Positions 37,916 through 47,600 of a DNA stretch of 64,000 nt are shown here, piece after piece. Below the pieces are notes generated by a model. That model ran no database searches. It had not been told where the DNA came from and was given only the letters and a program-made list of their open reading frames with translations. Made by a program: the position numbers and the translations under genes. Each line of letters starts with the position of its first letter. Positions within the stretch are counted from its first letter, which is position 1. Where the stretch lies: positions 22,671 to 86,670 of the forward strand of contig NZ_JAPNNL010000008.1 in NCBI RefSeq assembly GCF_027620315.1, in the 5' to 3' direction. The DNA comes from Nonomuraea corallina (GTDB lineage: Bacteria; Actinomycetota; Actinomycetes; Streptosporangiales; Streptosporangiaceae).

Positions 37916-38899
37916 TCATCCTCCCTGCCTGCCGCGCAGGTCCACGACGAGCAGGTCGTTCTCCCAGAAGGCCGCCGTGCCGAGCGCCTCGCACGCGCCG
38001 ATGAACCGCCGGCCGAGCCAGGAGCGCTCCTCGCCTTCGGCCAGGACGGTGCGGCAGTAGTCGAGTTTGAGCGGCACCGCGCGCAGCCGTATGGGACCCA
38101 GCTCGTCCATGGTCACCAGGAACAGCAGCGACAGGTCGTTGCGCAGCTCCGGGTCCACCGCGTAGTCGTCGAGGAAGTCGCCCATGTCGTACAGGACCGG
38201 CGGCGCCACCCCGTGCGCGACGTGCGCGGAGTGACCCGCGATCAGCGTCGCCCCGGCGTCGGCCAGGGCCGTGGCCGCGACGCGGACGTACGGGAGCGGC
38301 CCGGCCGTCATGTTGGGCCCCCAGTGAGGGCTGACCAGCACGGCATCGGCTTCCGTACGCATCCTCGCCACCGTGTCCGTCAGCCAGCCGGGAACGCCGC
38401 AGGACAGGTCGGCGTAGGCGACGCCGGGCCGGTCGGGGGCGGCCGCGTAGTCCTCCGGGTGGTCGGTCACGGAGATGACGGCGATCCGCAGCCCCCGCAC
38501 GGCGAGGACGACCGGCTCGCGCGCCTGGTCGAGAGCCGCGCCCGCGCCCGCCGTACGGATCTCCACGCGTTCGAGAAGGGCGCGGGTGTCGAGCAGCGCG
38601 TCGTGGCCGTAGTCCAGCGCGTGGTTGTTGGCCAGCGTGACGCAGCTGACGCCGAGCTCGGCGAGCAGATCGGCGGCCTGCGGCGGGGCGCGGAAATGGA
38701 ACACCGCGCCCGGCGCGAACCGCGAGCTGCCGCGAGCGGAGACGCAGCACTCCAGGTTGAGCAGGATGGCGTCGGCCTCGGACAGGTACTCCCGGACGCC
38801 GTCCGAGAAGAACGTGTCCGGGTCGTGGGAATCTGCCAGCCGGTCCGCGACGCCCCGACCGAGCATCGTGTCACCCGCCAGCGCGAGCGTGACAGCCAC
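37916..38899 (-). CDS. CapA family protein (poly-gamma-glutamate biosynthesis-like metallophosphatase)
   Basis: A 327-residue CapA/PGA_cap-type protein with a calcineurin-like fold. Metal and active-site motifs are LALAGDTMLGRGVADRL at the N-terminus, ILLNLECCVS, VTLANNHALDYG, VLVSPHWGPN and IAGHSAHVAHGV. The family takes its name from the capsule protein CapA, but most actinobacterial members have no known product. GTG 38899 is the only plausible start that keeps the first motif; GGGGGAGG lies unusually close (2 nt), so the exact start is uncertain. No signal peptide. It is convergent with guaA. Confidence 0.85.
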   Translation of the reverse strand: MAVTLALAGDTMLGRGVADRLADSHDPDTFFSDGVREYLSEADAILLNLECCVSARGSSRFAPGAVFHFRAPPQAADLLAELGVSCVTLANNHALDYGHDALLDTRALLERVEIRTAGAGAALDQAREPVVLAVRGLRIAVISVTDHPEDYAAAPDRPGVAYADLSCGVPGWLTDTVARMRTEADAVLVSPHWGPNMTAGPLPYVRVAATALADAGATLIAGHSAHVAHGVAPPVLYDMGDFLDDYAVDPELRNDLSLLFLVTMDELGPIRLRAVPLKLDYCRTVLAEGEERSWLGRRFIGACEALGTAAFWENDLLVVDLRGRQGG

Positions 38900-39072
38900 G
38901 ACCTCCCCCTGCCCCCGATGACGTGGTCGAACACGGGCCGGGCGCGTGCCTGGGACGGACCGCCGCCGGGAACGAAGGCCGAGCCGAAAACCCGCCGCTA
39001 CCTGCAACGATTCGCCATCCCGGGGTAGGGGGTCAGATGGAAGCAGCAGCGACCTTCTCGGGGGAGGCACAC

Positions 39073-39507
39073 ATGAGCACACCGGGAAACAACAAGAGGG
39101 TCCAGGACGTGATGCACTACGGGGTCGAGTGCATCGGCGAGCACGACAGCCTGCGCAAGGCCACGCGGATGATGCGTGACCTGTCGGTCGGCGCGCTGCC
39201 GATCTGCGGGGACGACGACCGGCTGAAGGGCATCATCACCGACCGCGACATCGTGATCAAGTGCTGCGCCGCGGACAAGGACCTCGACAGCACCACGGCC
39301 GGCGAACTCGCCCACGGCCTGGTGTGGGTCAAGGCCGACAGCGGCGTCGAGGAAGCGCTGGAGAAAATGGGCCGGCACCAGGTCAAACGGCTGCCCGTGA
39401 TCGACGACAAGCGGCTCGTGGGCATGGTCAGCGAGGCCGATCTGGCCAAGGAACTGCCCGACGACAAGCTCGCGGAGTTCGTCCACCAGATCTACGCGCC
39501 CTCCTGA
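39073..39507 (+). CDS. CBS-domain protein
   Basis: A 144-residue protein consisting of two CBS domains (a Bateman module): the first ends LKGIITDRDIVIKCCA and the second ends RLVGMVSEADLAKELPDD. Such stand-alone modules bind adenine nucleotides and often modulate partner proteins or act in stress responses. ATG 39073 has GGGGAGG 5 nt upstream; the longer frame from 38923 lacks support. A terminator-like hairpin follows, so it is probably monocistronic. Confidence 0.9.
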   Translation: MSTPGNNKRVQDVMHYGVECIGEHDSLRKATRMMRDLSVGALPICGDDDRLKGIITDRDIVIKCCAADKDLDSTTAGELAHGLVWVKADSGVEEALEKMGRHQVKRLPVIDDKRLVGMVSEADLAKELPDDKLAEFVHQIYAPS

Positions 39508-39520
39508 CCCGGCCGGGCGC

Positions 39521-39548
39521 GGGGGCTCCCGTTCTTGCGGGGACCCCC
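39521..39548 (+). terminator. terminator-like hairpin after the CBS gene
   Basis: GGGGG-C-TCCCG (39521-39531) pairs with CGGGG-A-CCCCC (39538-39548) with one mismatch and a G-T pair around a TTCTTG loop. No T-run follows. It lies 14 nt after the CBS stop. Confidence 0.5.
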
Positions 39549-39588
39549 GACGCCCCACCCGCCGGAGATCGGGCCCTAATGTCGGATC

Positions 39589-40428
39589 ATGGAATTACTG
39601 CGATATGTGGCCTTCAGCGATCGCGTCGACGGAGGGAACCCCGCCGGAGTCGTCCTCGACGCCAGTGATCTCGGCCCCGACAGAATGCTGGAGATCGCCG
39701 CGGAGGTCGGCTACTCGGAGACCGCCTTCGTGACAGAACGGACCGACCGGACGCTCTCGGTCCGCTATTTCAGCCCGAAGGTGGAAGTGCCCTTCTGCGG
39801 CCATGCCACCATCGCGACGGCGGTGGCCTTCGCGGACGCGCACGGGCCCGGAGACCTGCTCATGAACACCCAGGCCGGGCCCATCAAGGTGACGACCTCG
39901 GTGAACGCCGACGGCCACACCGTCGCCACCCTGGTCAGCGTCCCGCCGCGCGTGGAGGAGATGAGCGACGCGCTCCTGGAGAACCTCCTGTCGATCCTGG
40001 GGTGGTCGTCGTCCGACCTCGATCCCGCGCTGCCGCCCAGAGTGGCCAACGCCGGCGCCTCCCATCCGATCATCGCCGCCGCCACCCGCGAACGTCTCGC
40101 GGACCTCAGCTACGACTTCCCGGCCTTGGCGGAGCTGATGGTCCAGGCCGGCTGGACGACGATCGACCTCGTCTGGCGGGAACGGACCGACGTGTTCCAC
40201 GCCAGGAACCCCTTCCCGCCAGGAGGCGTGGTGGAGGACCCGGCGACGGGGGCCGCCGCGGCGGCGTTCGGCGGCTACCTGCGCGATCTCGGACTCCTCG
40301 CGTTGCCCGCGACGGTGACGCTCCACCAGGGCCACGACATGGGCCGCCCCAGCACCATCACGGTGTCGATCCCCGCGGACACGGCGAGCGGGATCGCGGT
40401 CACGGGGACGGCGGTCGAGCTCGCATAG
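39589..40428 (+). CDS. PhzF family isomerase
   Basis: A 279-residue protein of the PhzF/diaminopimelate-epimerase fold. Landmarks are DGGNPAGVVLDASDL, the catalytic Glu in VGYSETAFVTER (about residue 44), FCGHATIATAVAF (about 65-77) and VEDPATGAAAAAFGGYL (about 212-228). PhzF in phenazine producers isomerises dihydrohydroxyanthranilate, but no other phenazine genes are here, so this is a general PhzF-like protein of unknown substrate. It marks the edge of core-type DNA before the second accessory region. Confidence 0.88.
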   Translation: MELLRYVAFSDRVDGGNPAGVVLDASDLGPDRMLEIAAEVGYSETAFVTERTDRTLSVRYFSPKVEVPFCGHATIATAVAFADAHGPGDLLMNTQAGPIKVTTSVNADGHTVATLVSVPPRVEEMSDALLENLLSILGWSSSDLDPALPPRVANAGASHPIIAAATRERLADLSYDFPALAELMVQAGWTTIDLVWRERTDVFHARNPFPPGGVVEDPATGAAAAAFGGYLRDLGLLALPATVTLHQGHDMGRPSTITVSIPADTASGIAVTGTAVELA

Positions 40429-40570
40429 GCGAGGGTCGCACTGGCGGCAAGTCGTCCGCGGATGACCTGCCGCCTCCGCGGCCAAGCTCCGGCGGATGAG
40501 CGGAGACAGGGATCCCTCCATTCTCCTGATCCTTCGCGTGATACCGCAGGTCGTCTGGGATAGTGAGCGG

Positions 40571-42505
40571 GTGGGTACCGTTCACATCGAGGCCAAGCCT
40601 GATCATCTGCTGCGCCTCGCCCGCCAAAAAGATCCGGTGGGCGCCGTTGTGGAGATGATCTGGAACGCCCTGGACGCGGAGGCGAGCCTCGTCACCGTCG
40701 ATCTGGAGATCAACGAACTGGGCGGTGTCGAGTCGGTCAGCATCAGCGACGACGGCCACGGGATGCCGAACGCTTCGTGCAGAAGCTACTTCGGCGGCCT
40801 GGGCGGGTCGTGGAAGACGGCGGCCAAGGTGTCGCCCCATCTCAAGCGTGGTCTGCACGGGCGGAGCGGGCAGGGCAGACTTCGCGTGTTCGCACTGGGG
40901 GGACAGGTCCGGTGGGCCACGGTCGCGGAGGCGGTTGACGGGCGGATCGAGCGTACGGTCATCAGTGGCTCTGTCGACAGTCCTGCGGACTTCGACATCT
41001 CCCAGCCGGAGCCCGTTCAGCTTCCGTGCGGGACGCGCGTCGAGGCGTCTGTGCCGGCGGACTTCGTGGGCCGCCTCACTCAGGACGACACAGCCCAGCA
41101 ACTCGCTTCGACGTTCGCGCCCTTCCTGGCCGCCAACCCCGACGTGCGGATCGTCTACCAGGGCACGCCTCTCGATCCGGCCACGGTCTGGACCGATGTG
41201 GCCGAGTATCCGCTGCCCTGGCCGGACTCGGATGGGTACGCGGCGCCGGTGGTGCGCGTCATCGAATGGCCGAAGGACGTCGGCCGTGTGCTCGCTCTTT
41301 GTGACACCAATGGTGTCGTCCTTGACGACGTCTCACCGGGCATTCAGGCGCCTGGCTATCACTTCACGGCTTACCTGCTTTGGGACGGGTTCGTGGAACG
41401 CCGGGACGACCTGTCCTTGGCGGAGCTTGACGAGATCGCCCCGCTTCTCGCAATCGCCAGAGACACTCTCCGCGCCCACTTCAAGAAACGCGAGCAGGAA
41501 CGCCGGGCCAGGTTGGTCCAGGAGTGGAAGACCGAGGGTGTCTACCCGTACTCAGCCGGACCGGTCGAGCCCGCGCAGGCAGTCGAGCGTGAGCTGTTCG
41601 ACGAGGTGGCGACCAGGATCGCCCGCCGACTACCCGGCGTGACACAAAGCAAGAGGACCACCCTGCGGCTTCTCCGGGAGATCATCTCTCATGATCCGAG
41701 CGGGCTGTACCCCGTGCTGGATGAGCTGTTCCGGCTGCCCCAGCCAGAGCAGGAAGAGCTCAAGCGCATTCTCCAGAGGACCAGCCTCGCTGAAGTGATC
41801 AAGGCCACGAGCCAGGTCACCGACCGGCTCGACTTCCTCGCCGCGCTCAAGAAGCTCGTCTTCGAGCCGGAGGTCAGCAGAACGCTCAAGGAACGGAGCG
41901 AACTCCACAAGATCCTGGAGCGCGAGACCTGGATCTTCGGTGACGCCTACACGCTGATGGTGAGCGATCAGAGCCTGGACACCGTGCTCAAGCGGCATCT
42001 CATGGCACTGGGCCGTGAGCCTGGGAACAGTCAGCTCCATCCAGTGCGCCGCGAAGACGGCAGAACAGGCATTGTTGACCTCATGCTGGGCCGGGCGCAT
42101 CGGGGGACCTTCGGCCGCGAGCACCTGGTGGTCGAGCTCAAGGCGCCCAGGGTCAAGATCGGTCAGGTGGAGGTCGCACAGATCAAGAGCTATGCCAAGG
42201 CCGTCGTCGGCGACCCACAGTTCCATGACGCGCGAGTGTCCTGGGACTTCTGGATCGTCTCCACGGAGATGGACGACGTGGTCAGAGAGGACGCGAGCGC
42301 ACCGCATCTTCCACCCGGTTGCATCGCCGAGTGGAAGAACGGCGTCCGGATCTGGGCGCGGACCTGGAGTGAGATCATCGACGACTGCGAGGATCGCCTC
42401 CACTTCTATCGCGACAGGCTGAACCACGATCCGGCCGCTGAGCATGCCGTGGAATACCTCCGCCGCGTCCATGCGGATGTCACGCCGGCGGCTGCCACGG
42501 CTTGA
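40571..42505 (+). CDS. GHKL ATPase fused to predicted PD-(D/E)XK nuclease (candidate defence effector)
   Basis: A 644-residue protein. The N-terminus is a GHKL (Hsp90/MutL/MORC-like) ATPase: N-box AVVEMIWNALDAEA (about residues 26-39), G1 box ISDDGHGMP (about 58-66), and glycine-rich lid HGRSGQGRLRVFALG (about 96-110). A middle helical region follows. The C-terminal 190 residues open with LERETWIFGDAYTLMV, then GIVDLMLGR (about 502) and LVVELKAPRVKIG (about 522), the D...ExK spacing of a restriction-type nuclease. This block resembles the Shedu/DUF4263 group. GTG 40571 is preferred because the family-like sequence begins there; ATG 40496 would add 25 residues. The type I restriction operon lies 2 kb downstream. 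Confidence 0.7.
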   Translation: MGTVHIEAKPDHLLRLARQKDPVGAVVEMIWNALDAEASLVTVDLEINELGGVESVSISDDGHGMPNASCRSYFGGLGGSWKTAAKVSPHLKRGLHGRSGQGRLRVFALGGQVRWATVAEAVDGRIERTVISGSVDSPADFDISQPEPVQLPCGTRVEASVPADFVGRLTQDDTAQQLASTFAPFLAANPDVRIVYQGTPLDPATVWTDVAEYPLPWPDSDGYAAPVVRVIEWPKDVGRVLALCDTNGVVLDDVSPGIQAPGYHFTAYLLWDGFVERRDDLSLAELDEIAPLLAIARDTLRAHFKKREQERRARLVQEWKTEGVYPYSAGPVEPAQAVERELFDEVATRIARRLPGVTQSKRTTLRLLREIISHDPSGLYPVLDELFRLPQPEQEELKRILQRTSLAEVIKATSQVTDRLDFLAALKKLVFEPEVSRTLKERSELHKILERETWIFGDAYTLMVSDQSLDTVLKRHLMALGREPGNSQLHPVRREDGRTGIVDLMLGRAHRGTFGREHLVVELKAPRVKIGQVEVAQIKSYAKAVVGDPQFHDARVSWDFWIVSTEMDDVVREDASAPHLPPGCIAEWKNGVRIWARTWSEIIDDCEDRLHFYRDRLNHDPAAEHAVEYLRRVHADVTPAAATA

Positions 42506-42717
42506 CCTCACCTCGTCAGGTGGCCAGGAACAACGAGGTCACCGGGCGGCTCGTCGCCCGGTTCGGTGACAGATCCTTGGTGGCGGGGCTGCGGCTGGTA
42601 TGACTATAAGATCCTTTATTGTTCGAAATGCCGCTTTCTGGATCCCGGTGGTCTCCGCGCACCGAGCGCCTCTGGATCAGGACGGCATGAAAGGTCGGGC
42701 AAGGAGGAGGGGGCCTC

Positions 42718-44457
42718 ATGCCGCAGTACGATCCCTACGGGCACGCCGGACAGCCGCCTGAGCAACGGAGAGCGCCGGGGCCGCCGCCGGACGGCGGGCC
42801 TTGGGGTCCTCCTCCCGGGCAACAGGGAGGCCATTCTCCGTGGGGCGCGACTCCGCAGGCCGGTCATCCGCAGGCGAGTCAGCCGCCGGCCGGTTACCCA
42901 CAGGCGGGTCACCCGCAGGCTGGTTACCCGCCGGCTGGTCATCCGCAGGCCGGTTACCCGCAGGCCGGTTACCCGCAGGCCGCACCGTATCCGGGGCAGG
43001 TTCCGCCTGGGTACGCCGGGACGCCCGGCCATCCACCGGCCTATCCGGGGGCGGGTGCGCCCGGTCACCCCGGCGGTCCGCCGATGCCGCCTCAGGTTCC
43101 GGGACCGCCTCACTTCCCGTACGGGCCAGGAGCGCCTGGGCCCATGCCGACCGGCCGCAAGGGACGCTCCGGAGGACGCGGGCCCCTGATCGCGGTGGTC
43201 GCCGTGGTCAGCGTGATCCTGGTCGTCGCCGTGGGGGCCGGCCTCGTCTGGATGGCCGTCGGGAGTGGCGACGTCGAACTCTCGGTCGCCGGCGGTGACG
43301 ACGAGATGGAGATCGCCTGGACCAAGGAGTCCAAGGAGGAGCGGCTGGGCGGCGGTTCTGAGCCGGTCGCGACGTACGCCACCTGGCTGACGGGAGAGTT
43401 CGTCATCCGGGCCTCGACCGACGGCGTCGCGGCGTACCGGGTGGCGGACGGCACGCCGGCGTGGACCGTCCCGGTGCCGGACGGCGCGCGGATGTGCACG
43501 GCCGCCACCACCGCGTCCGGGGACAGGGGAGTGATCGCCTACGGCGGCGGACGCTGCGACCGGCTGGGAGTGATCGACCTCAAGGCCGGAAAGCTCGCCC
43601 GCACCATGAAGGTGCCGACGCCGAAGAACGCCGGGCAACAGCCGGAGGTGACACGCCTCGTCGTCGCGGGCGATGTGGCGGTGGTCGACGACGAGGGCGC
43701 CATGACCGCCTTCGGGATCTCCGACGGCCGCCAGCGGTGGCGCCAGACTGACGGCGACTGCCGGGGGGACGTATGGGCGATGGGGGACAAGCGGCTCGTC
43801 TCCGACCGACGCTGCATCTCGAAGAGGGGGACCTTCCTGGTCACGTTCGACCCGGCGACCGGCAAGGAGTTGACCGAGACGTTCCTGGGCGACCGGACGG
43901 TCGTGCTGAACGTCGTCTCCCATGATCCTGTCGTGGTCGTCACGGGCCCCGGCGCCGGAGCGCCGATTCCGGTCGTGGTCGCACTCGACGCCGCGGGCGA
44001 GAAGACCGCCGAGATACCGGCGGAAGCGGCCGGGCGGGACCTCCAGGTGCTCGGCACCACCTCGCTCACCTCGTCGGCCGCCATCGACCAGCCTTCGATG
44101 GTCGTACACGGCGACACGCTCTACGCGGTGAACAAGGCGGCCGATCCGTGGGCCATGGTCGCGTTCGACCTGACCACCGGGAAGGAAAGGTGGGCCGAGA
44201 AGGGCAACCAGGGCGAAACGAAGATCATCCGGGTCGACGACCGTGGCGTGTGGGCGCTGCAGATCGGGGGCGGAGAGGGCCACCTGGTGGTGACCGACCA
44301 CAAGACGGGTGAGACCTCGGTCGTCAAGGAGGGCGCGCTGACGCCCGCGTGGTCATCGATCAAGTCCAGCCAGGTGTTCGAGCATCAGGGAACGCTGGTG
44401 GTGACGCCGACCTCACGCGAGATCGACGCCGTGCCCTCCCTGACCGTGCTCCGCTGA
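42718..44457 (+). CDS. membrane-anchored PQQ-like beta-propeller protein with Pro-rich cytoplasmic tail
   Basis: A 579-residue protein. Residues 1-150 are Pro/Gly/Gln-rich with eight 5-residue repeats (P-Q-A-G-Y/H), and one membrane helix follows at about 155-180 (LIAVVAVVSVILVVAVGAGL). The extracytoplasmic part is a PQQ/WD40-like propeller (GVAAYRVADGTPAWTVPVPD, AMTAFGISDGRQRWRQTDGD, VAFDLTTGKERWAE). This layout is common in actinobacteria and may be an envelope scaffold or sensor; no catalytic motif is visible. The ATG follows a strong AAGGAGGAGG. It sits between two defence-type genes, but nothing in it suggests a defence role. Confidence 0.82.
   Translation: MPQYDPYGHAGQPPEQRRAPGPPPDGGPWGPPPGQQGGHSPWGATPQAGHPQASQPPAGYPQAGHPQAGYPPAGHPQAGYPQAGYPQAAPYPGQVPPGYAGTPGHPPAYPGAGAPGHPGGPPMPPQVPGPPHFPYGPGAPGPMPTGRKGRSGGRGPLIAVVAVVSVILVVAVGAGLVWMAVGSGDVELSVAGGDDEMEIAWTKESKEERLGGGSEPVATYATWLTGEFVIRASTDGVAAYRVADGTPAWTVPVPDGARMCTAATTASGDRGVIAYGGGRCDRLGVIDLKAGKLARTMKVPTPKNAGQQPEVTRLVVAGDVAVVDDEGAMTAFGISDGRQRWRQTDGDCRGDVWAMGDKRLVSDRRCISKRGTFLVTFDPATGKELTETFLGDRTVVLNVVSHDPVVVVTGPGAGAPIPVVVALDAAGEKTAEIPAEAAGRDLQVLGTTSLTSSAAIDQPSMVVHGDTLYAVNKAADPWAMVAFDLTTGKERWAEKGNQGETKIIRVDDRGVWALQIGGGEGHLVVTDHKTGETSVVKEGALTPAWSSIKSSQVFEHQGTLVVTPTSREIDAVPSLTVLR
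42853..42972 (+). repeat. 8 x 15-bp tandem repeat inside the PQQ-propeller gene
   Basis: Eight consecutive 15-bp units of the type CCGCAGGCCGGTTAC encode the pentapeptide P-(Q/P)-A-(G/S)-(Y/H/Q). The last two units are identical. Being in frame, copy-number change would lengthen or shorten the cytoplasmic tail without breaking the gene. Confidence 0.85.
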
Positions 44458-44689
44458 GGGCCGGCCTGGGGATCTCAATGTGCGGGGTATCCCTGCTGGG
44501 AGGCGGACGGCGCCGGCACCGGCAAGGGACACCAACTCCTTCGATCGTTTCGTCGCCTGGACGCGTCATAAGGATTGAGGCCTTGCCGAACGGTCAGATT
44601 GAGCTATTTCGATAGCGACATGAGCGATATGTGAGGTAGCCTGCAAGGCTCTGTTTGATCAGTGATCATGATGAACGGGTGGGGCGCTC
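44458..44689. other. intergenic region before hsdR
   Basis: 232 bp without a supportable gene. The right half is AT-richer than its surroundings. No promoter with a good -35/-10 pair could be assigned; GGGTGGGG just before 44690 is the hsdR ribosome site. Confidence 0.4.
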
Positions 44690-47600
44690 ATGGCGAGCAC
44701 GCACATCGAGGAGTTGTCGGAACACTCGTCCAACTTCGGATTTCTCCTGCCTCACGAGCCCATGCTCGTTCTGGATGGCGCCTCCGCCGAATCCCACGTC
44801 TACACCGACCCCGACGTGGCGCTGTACAAGGCCAGGCGCTTCGCCGAGATCCTGGCCAAGCTGCTGGTCAGGCTCACCAACACTACGGTCCAACAGAACA
44901 ACCAGAATGCTCGCATCCTCGCCTTGACCCGGGCCGGAGTTCTGGTTCCGTCAATCAGCCAGGCATTTCATCAGGTCCGCGACTCCGGAAACCAGGCTGT
45001 CCACACCCATTACGGGGATGTCCGGGTAGCCCTTAATTGCGTCAAAATTTGCTTCGAGCTGGGGGTTTGGTTCCATCGGGCGCTTTGTCCGGATGATGAG
45101 CGTACTTTCGCGTTTGTCCCACCGCCCGAACCCGCCACGACGAAGGCCGAGAACGCCGCTGAACAGACACAGCTCGACCAGCTTCGCGTCGAGCTCGAAA
45201 CTCACCGCGAGCGCCTGGCAGAGGTTCTGCTCACCCGGGACGAGAAGGCGACGTTACTGGAGGCCGAGGCGCGCGCTCGCGCACAAGCCCAGGAGGCCCT
45301 GGAACGAGCGAACGCGGAGCGCGATCGCCTGAATCTGCTTCTGAAGCAGATGGATGACCGCATGACGGACATGAGGCGCGCGTTCGATGAGAACCTCAAG
45401 AAGATCAAGAAGCCGACTCCGGCTGAGCGCGACAATCTCATCGCGCGTGCTGTGCGAGTCGCCCGGCAGCCTCGTACGGAACGGGAGGTCCGTGAAGAGG
45501 TCGACCGGATGCTCGTCGCCGCCGGCTGGCTCATCCAGGACGCCGGCCGGGAAAACCTGTACGCAGGCGACGGTGTGGCCGTCCGGGAGGCGCACACCGC
45601 GCGCGGCCCCGCTGACTATCTCCTCTACGTGGAGCGCAAGCTGGTCGGGGTGGTCGAGGCCAAGCGTGAGGGCACGGCGCTGCGAGCGGTCGAGGGGCAG
45701 TCGGCGCGCTACGCCAGTGGCCTGACGGCGTCCCAGCAGATGCAGGCTTGGCGCATCCCGCTCCCGTTCCGCTATGAGACGACCGCGACCGAGACGCACT
45801 TCACCAACACTCTCGACCCTAACCCTCGCGCCCGGGAGGTCTTCTCCTTCCACCGGCCCGAGACACTGGCCCGCTGGATGCGCGCGGCCGATGAGGACCC
45901 GGCGGCCCCGACGCTCCGCGCCAAGCTGCACCGCGGCCTGCCCGAGTTGCTCACCAAAGGACTCCGGCCGGCACAGGAGCGAGCCGTCCAAGGGCTGGAG
46001 CAGTCGCTGCGACGGAACGAGCCACGCTCCCTGATCCAGATGGCGACGGGAGCCGGCAAGACCTACACCGCCGTCACCTCCTCCTACCGCCTGCTCAAGC
46101 ACGCTGGAGCGTTCCGCGTGCTGTTCCTGGTGGATCGGAACAACCTGGGCAAGCAGGCTCTGACCGAGTTCACCAACTACCTCACGCCCGACGATGGCCG
46201 GAAGTTCAGCGAGCTGTTCAACGTGCAGCGGCTGGCGGGCTCTGACATGCTCGGCTCCTCCAAGGTCGTGATCTCCACGGTCCAACGCCTGTACGCGATG
46301 CTCAAGGGCAGGGACGTGCCGTCACCGGACGCGGAGTACGAGGAGTACGACTCGTACGACGTAGATGAGGTCGTCGGTGTTGAGTACAACCCGGACGTGC
46401 CACCGGAGACGTTCGACCTGATCATCGTGGACGAGTGCCACCGCTCGATCTACGGGCTCTGGCGGGCGGTGCTGGAGTACTTCGACGCGTTCATCGTGGG
46501 CCTCACGGCCACGCCCGTCGCCCAGACCTTCGGCTTCTTCCACCAGAACCTGGTCAGCGAGTACACCTACACCGAGGCCGTCGCCGACGGGGTCAACGTC
46601 GACTTCAACGTCTACCGGATCCGCACGGAGATCGGCGAGAACGGCGCGACCATCCCGCCGGGCATCGTGGTGCCCAAACTCGACCGCAAGACGCGCGAGC
46701 AGCGGTACGAGCAACTTGACGACGAGTACGCGTACACCAGCCGTCAGCTCGCTCGCAAAGTCATCAGCAGGGGCCAGCTCAAGCTGGTGCTGGAGACATT
46801 CCGGGACCGGCTGTTCACCGAGATCTTCGCGCGCCAGCCCGGCCAGCCCGAGCGGAGGTACGTGCCCAAGACGCTCATCTTCGCCGTGGACGAGAACCAC
46901 GCTGAGGAGATCGTCGACACCGTCCGCAAGGTGTTCAACCAGAGCAACGAGTTCTGCCAGAAGATCACCTACACGGTGAAGAACCCCGACAAGCTGATCG
47001 CCGCCTTCCGCAACAGCCCCGAGCTGCGCATCGCCGTCACCGTCAACATGATCGCCACCGGGACCGACATCAAGCCTCTCGAATGCGTCTTCTTCCTCAA
47101 CGAGGTGAAGAGCTGGGCCATGTTCGAGCAGATGAAGGGCCGCGGGGCACGCAGCATCGACCCTGACGAACTGCGCTCGGTCACGCCCGACGTCGCGGCC
47201 AAGGACCGGTTCGTCCTGGTGGATGCGGTCGGTGTCACGGACTCCGAGCGGGTGGACGCCTCACCACTGGAGAAGCAGACCGAGAAGCAGATCAGCCTCG
47301 CCAAGCTGCTCAAGAAGGCCGGCACGCTCGGCCTTTCCCTGGACGAGGCGTCGACGCTCGCCTCCCGGATCTCCCGCCTGAACAAGCAGATCACGCCCGA
47401 GGAGCGCGCCGAGTTGGAGCAACTCGCAGGACGGCCGCTGACCGAGGTAGTGCGGAGCCTGTCACGCTGCAACGACCCCGACGTGATCGAGGAGGCCCGG
47501 CGGTCCGGGCCGGGCTGGGAACACCGGCTCATCGAGGAGGCAGCCCGACCGCTGGCCGACCCCGAGTTCCGGCAGCGGCTGCTGGACATCCGGCGGGCGC

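Noticed and set aside
35664..38750. 1028-codon minus-strand ORF across DUF885, guaA and CapA genes
   Set aside because: It crosses three well-supported genes and has no recognisable motif; an artefact of few stop codons in GC-rich DNA.
42853..42972. Tandem 15-bp repeats as a possible CRISPR array
   Set aside because: Units are contiguous without spacers, in frame and encode a pentapeptide; no cas genes nearby.
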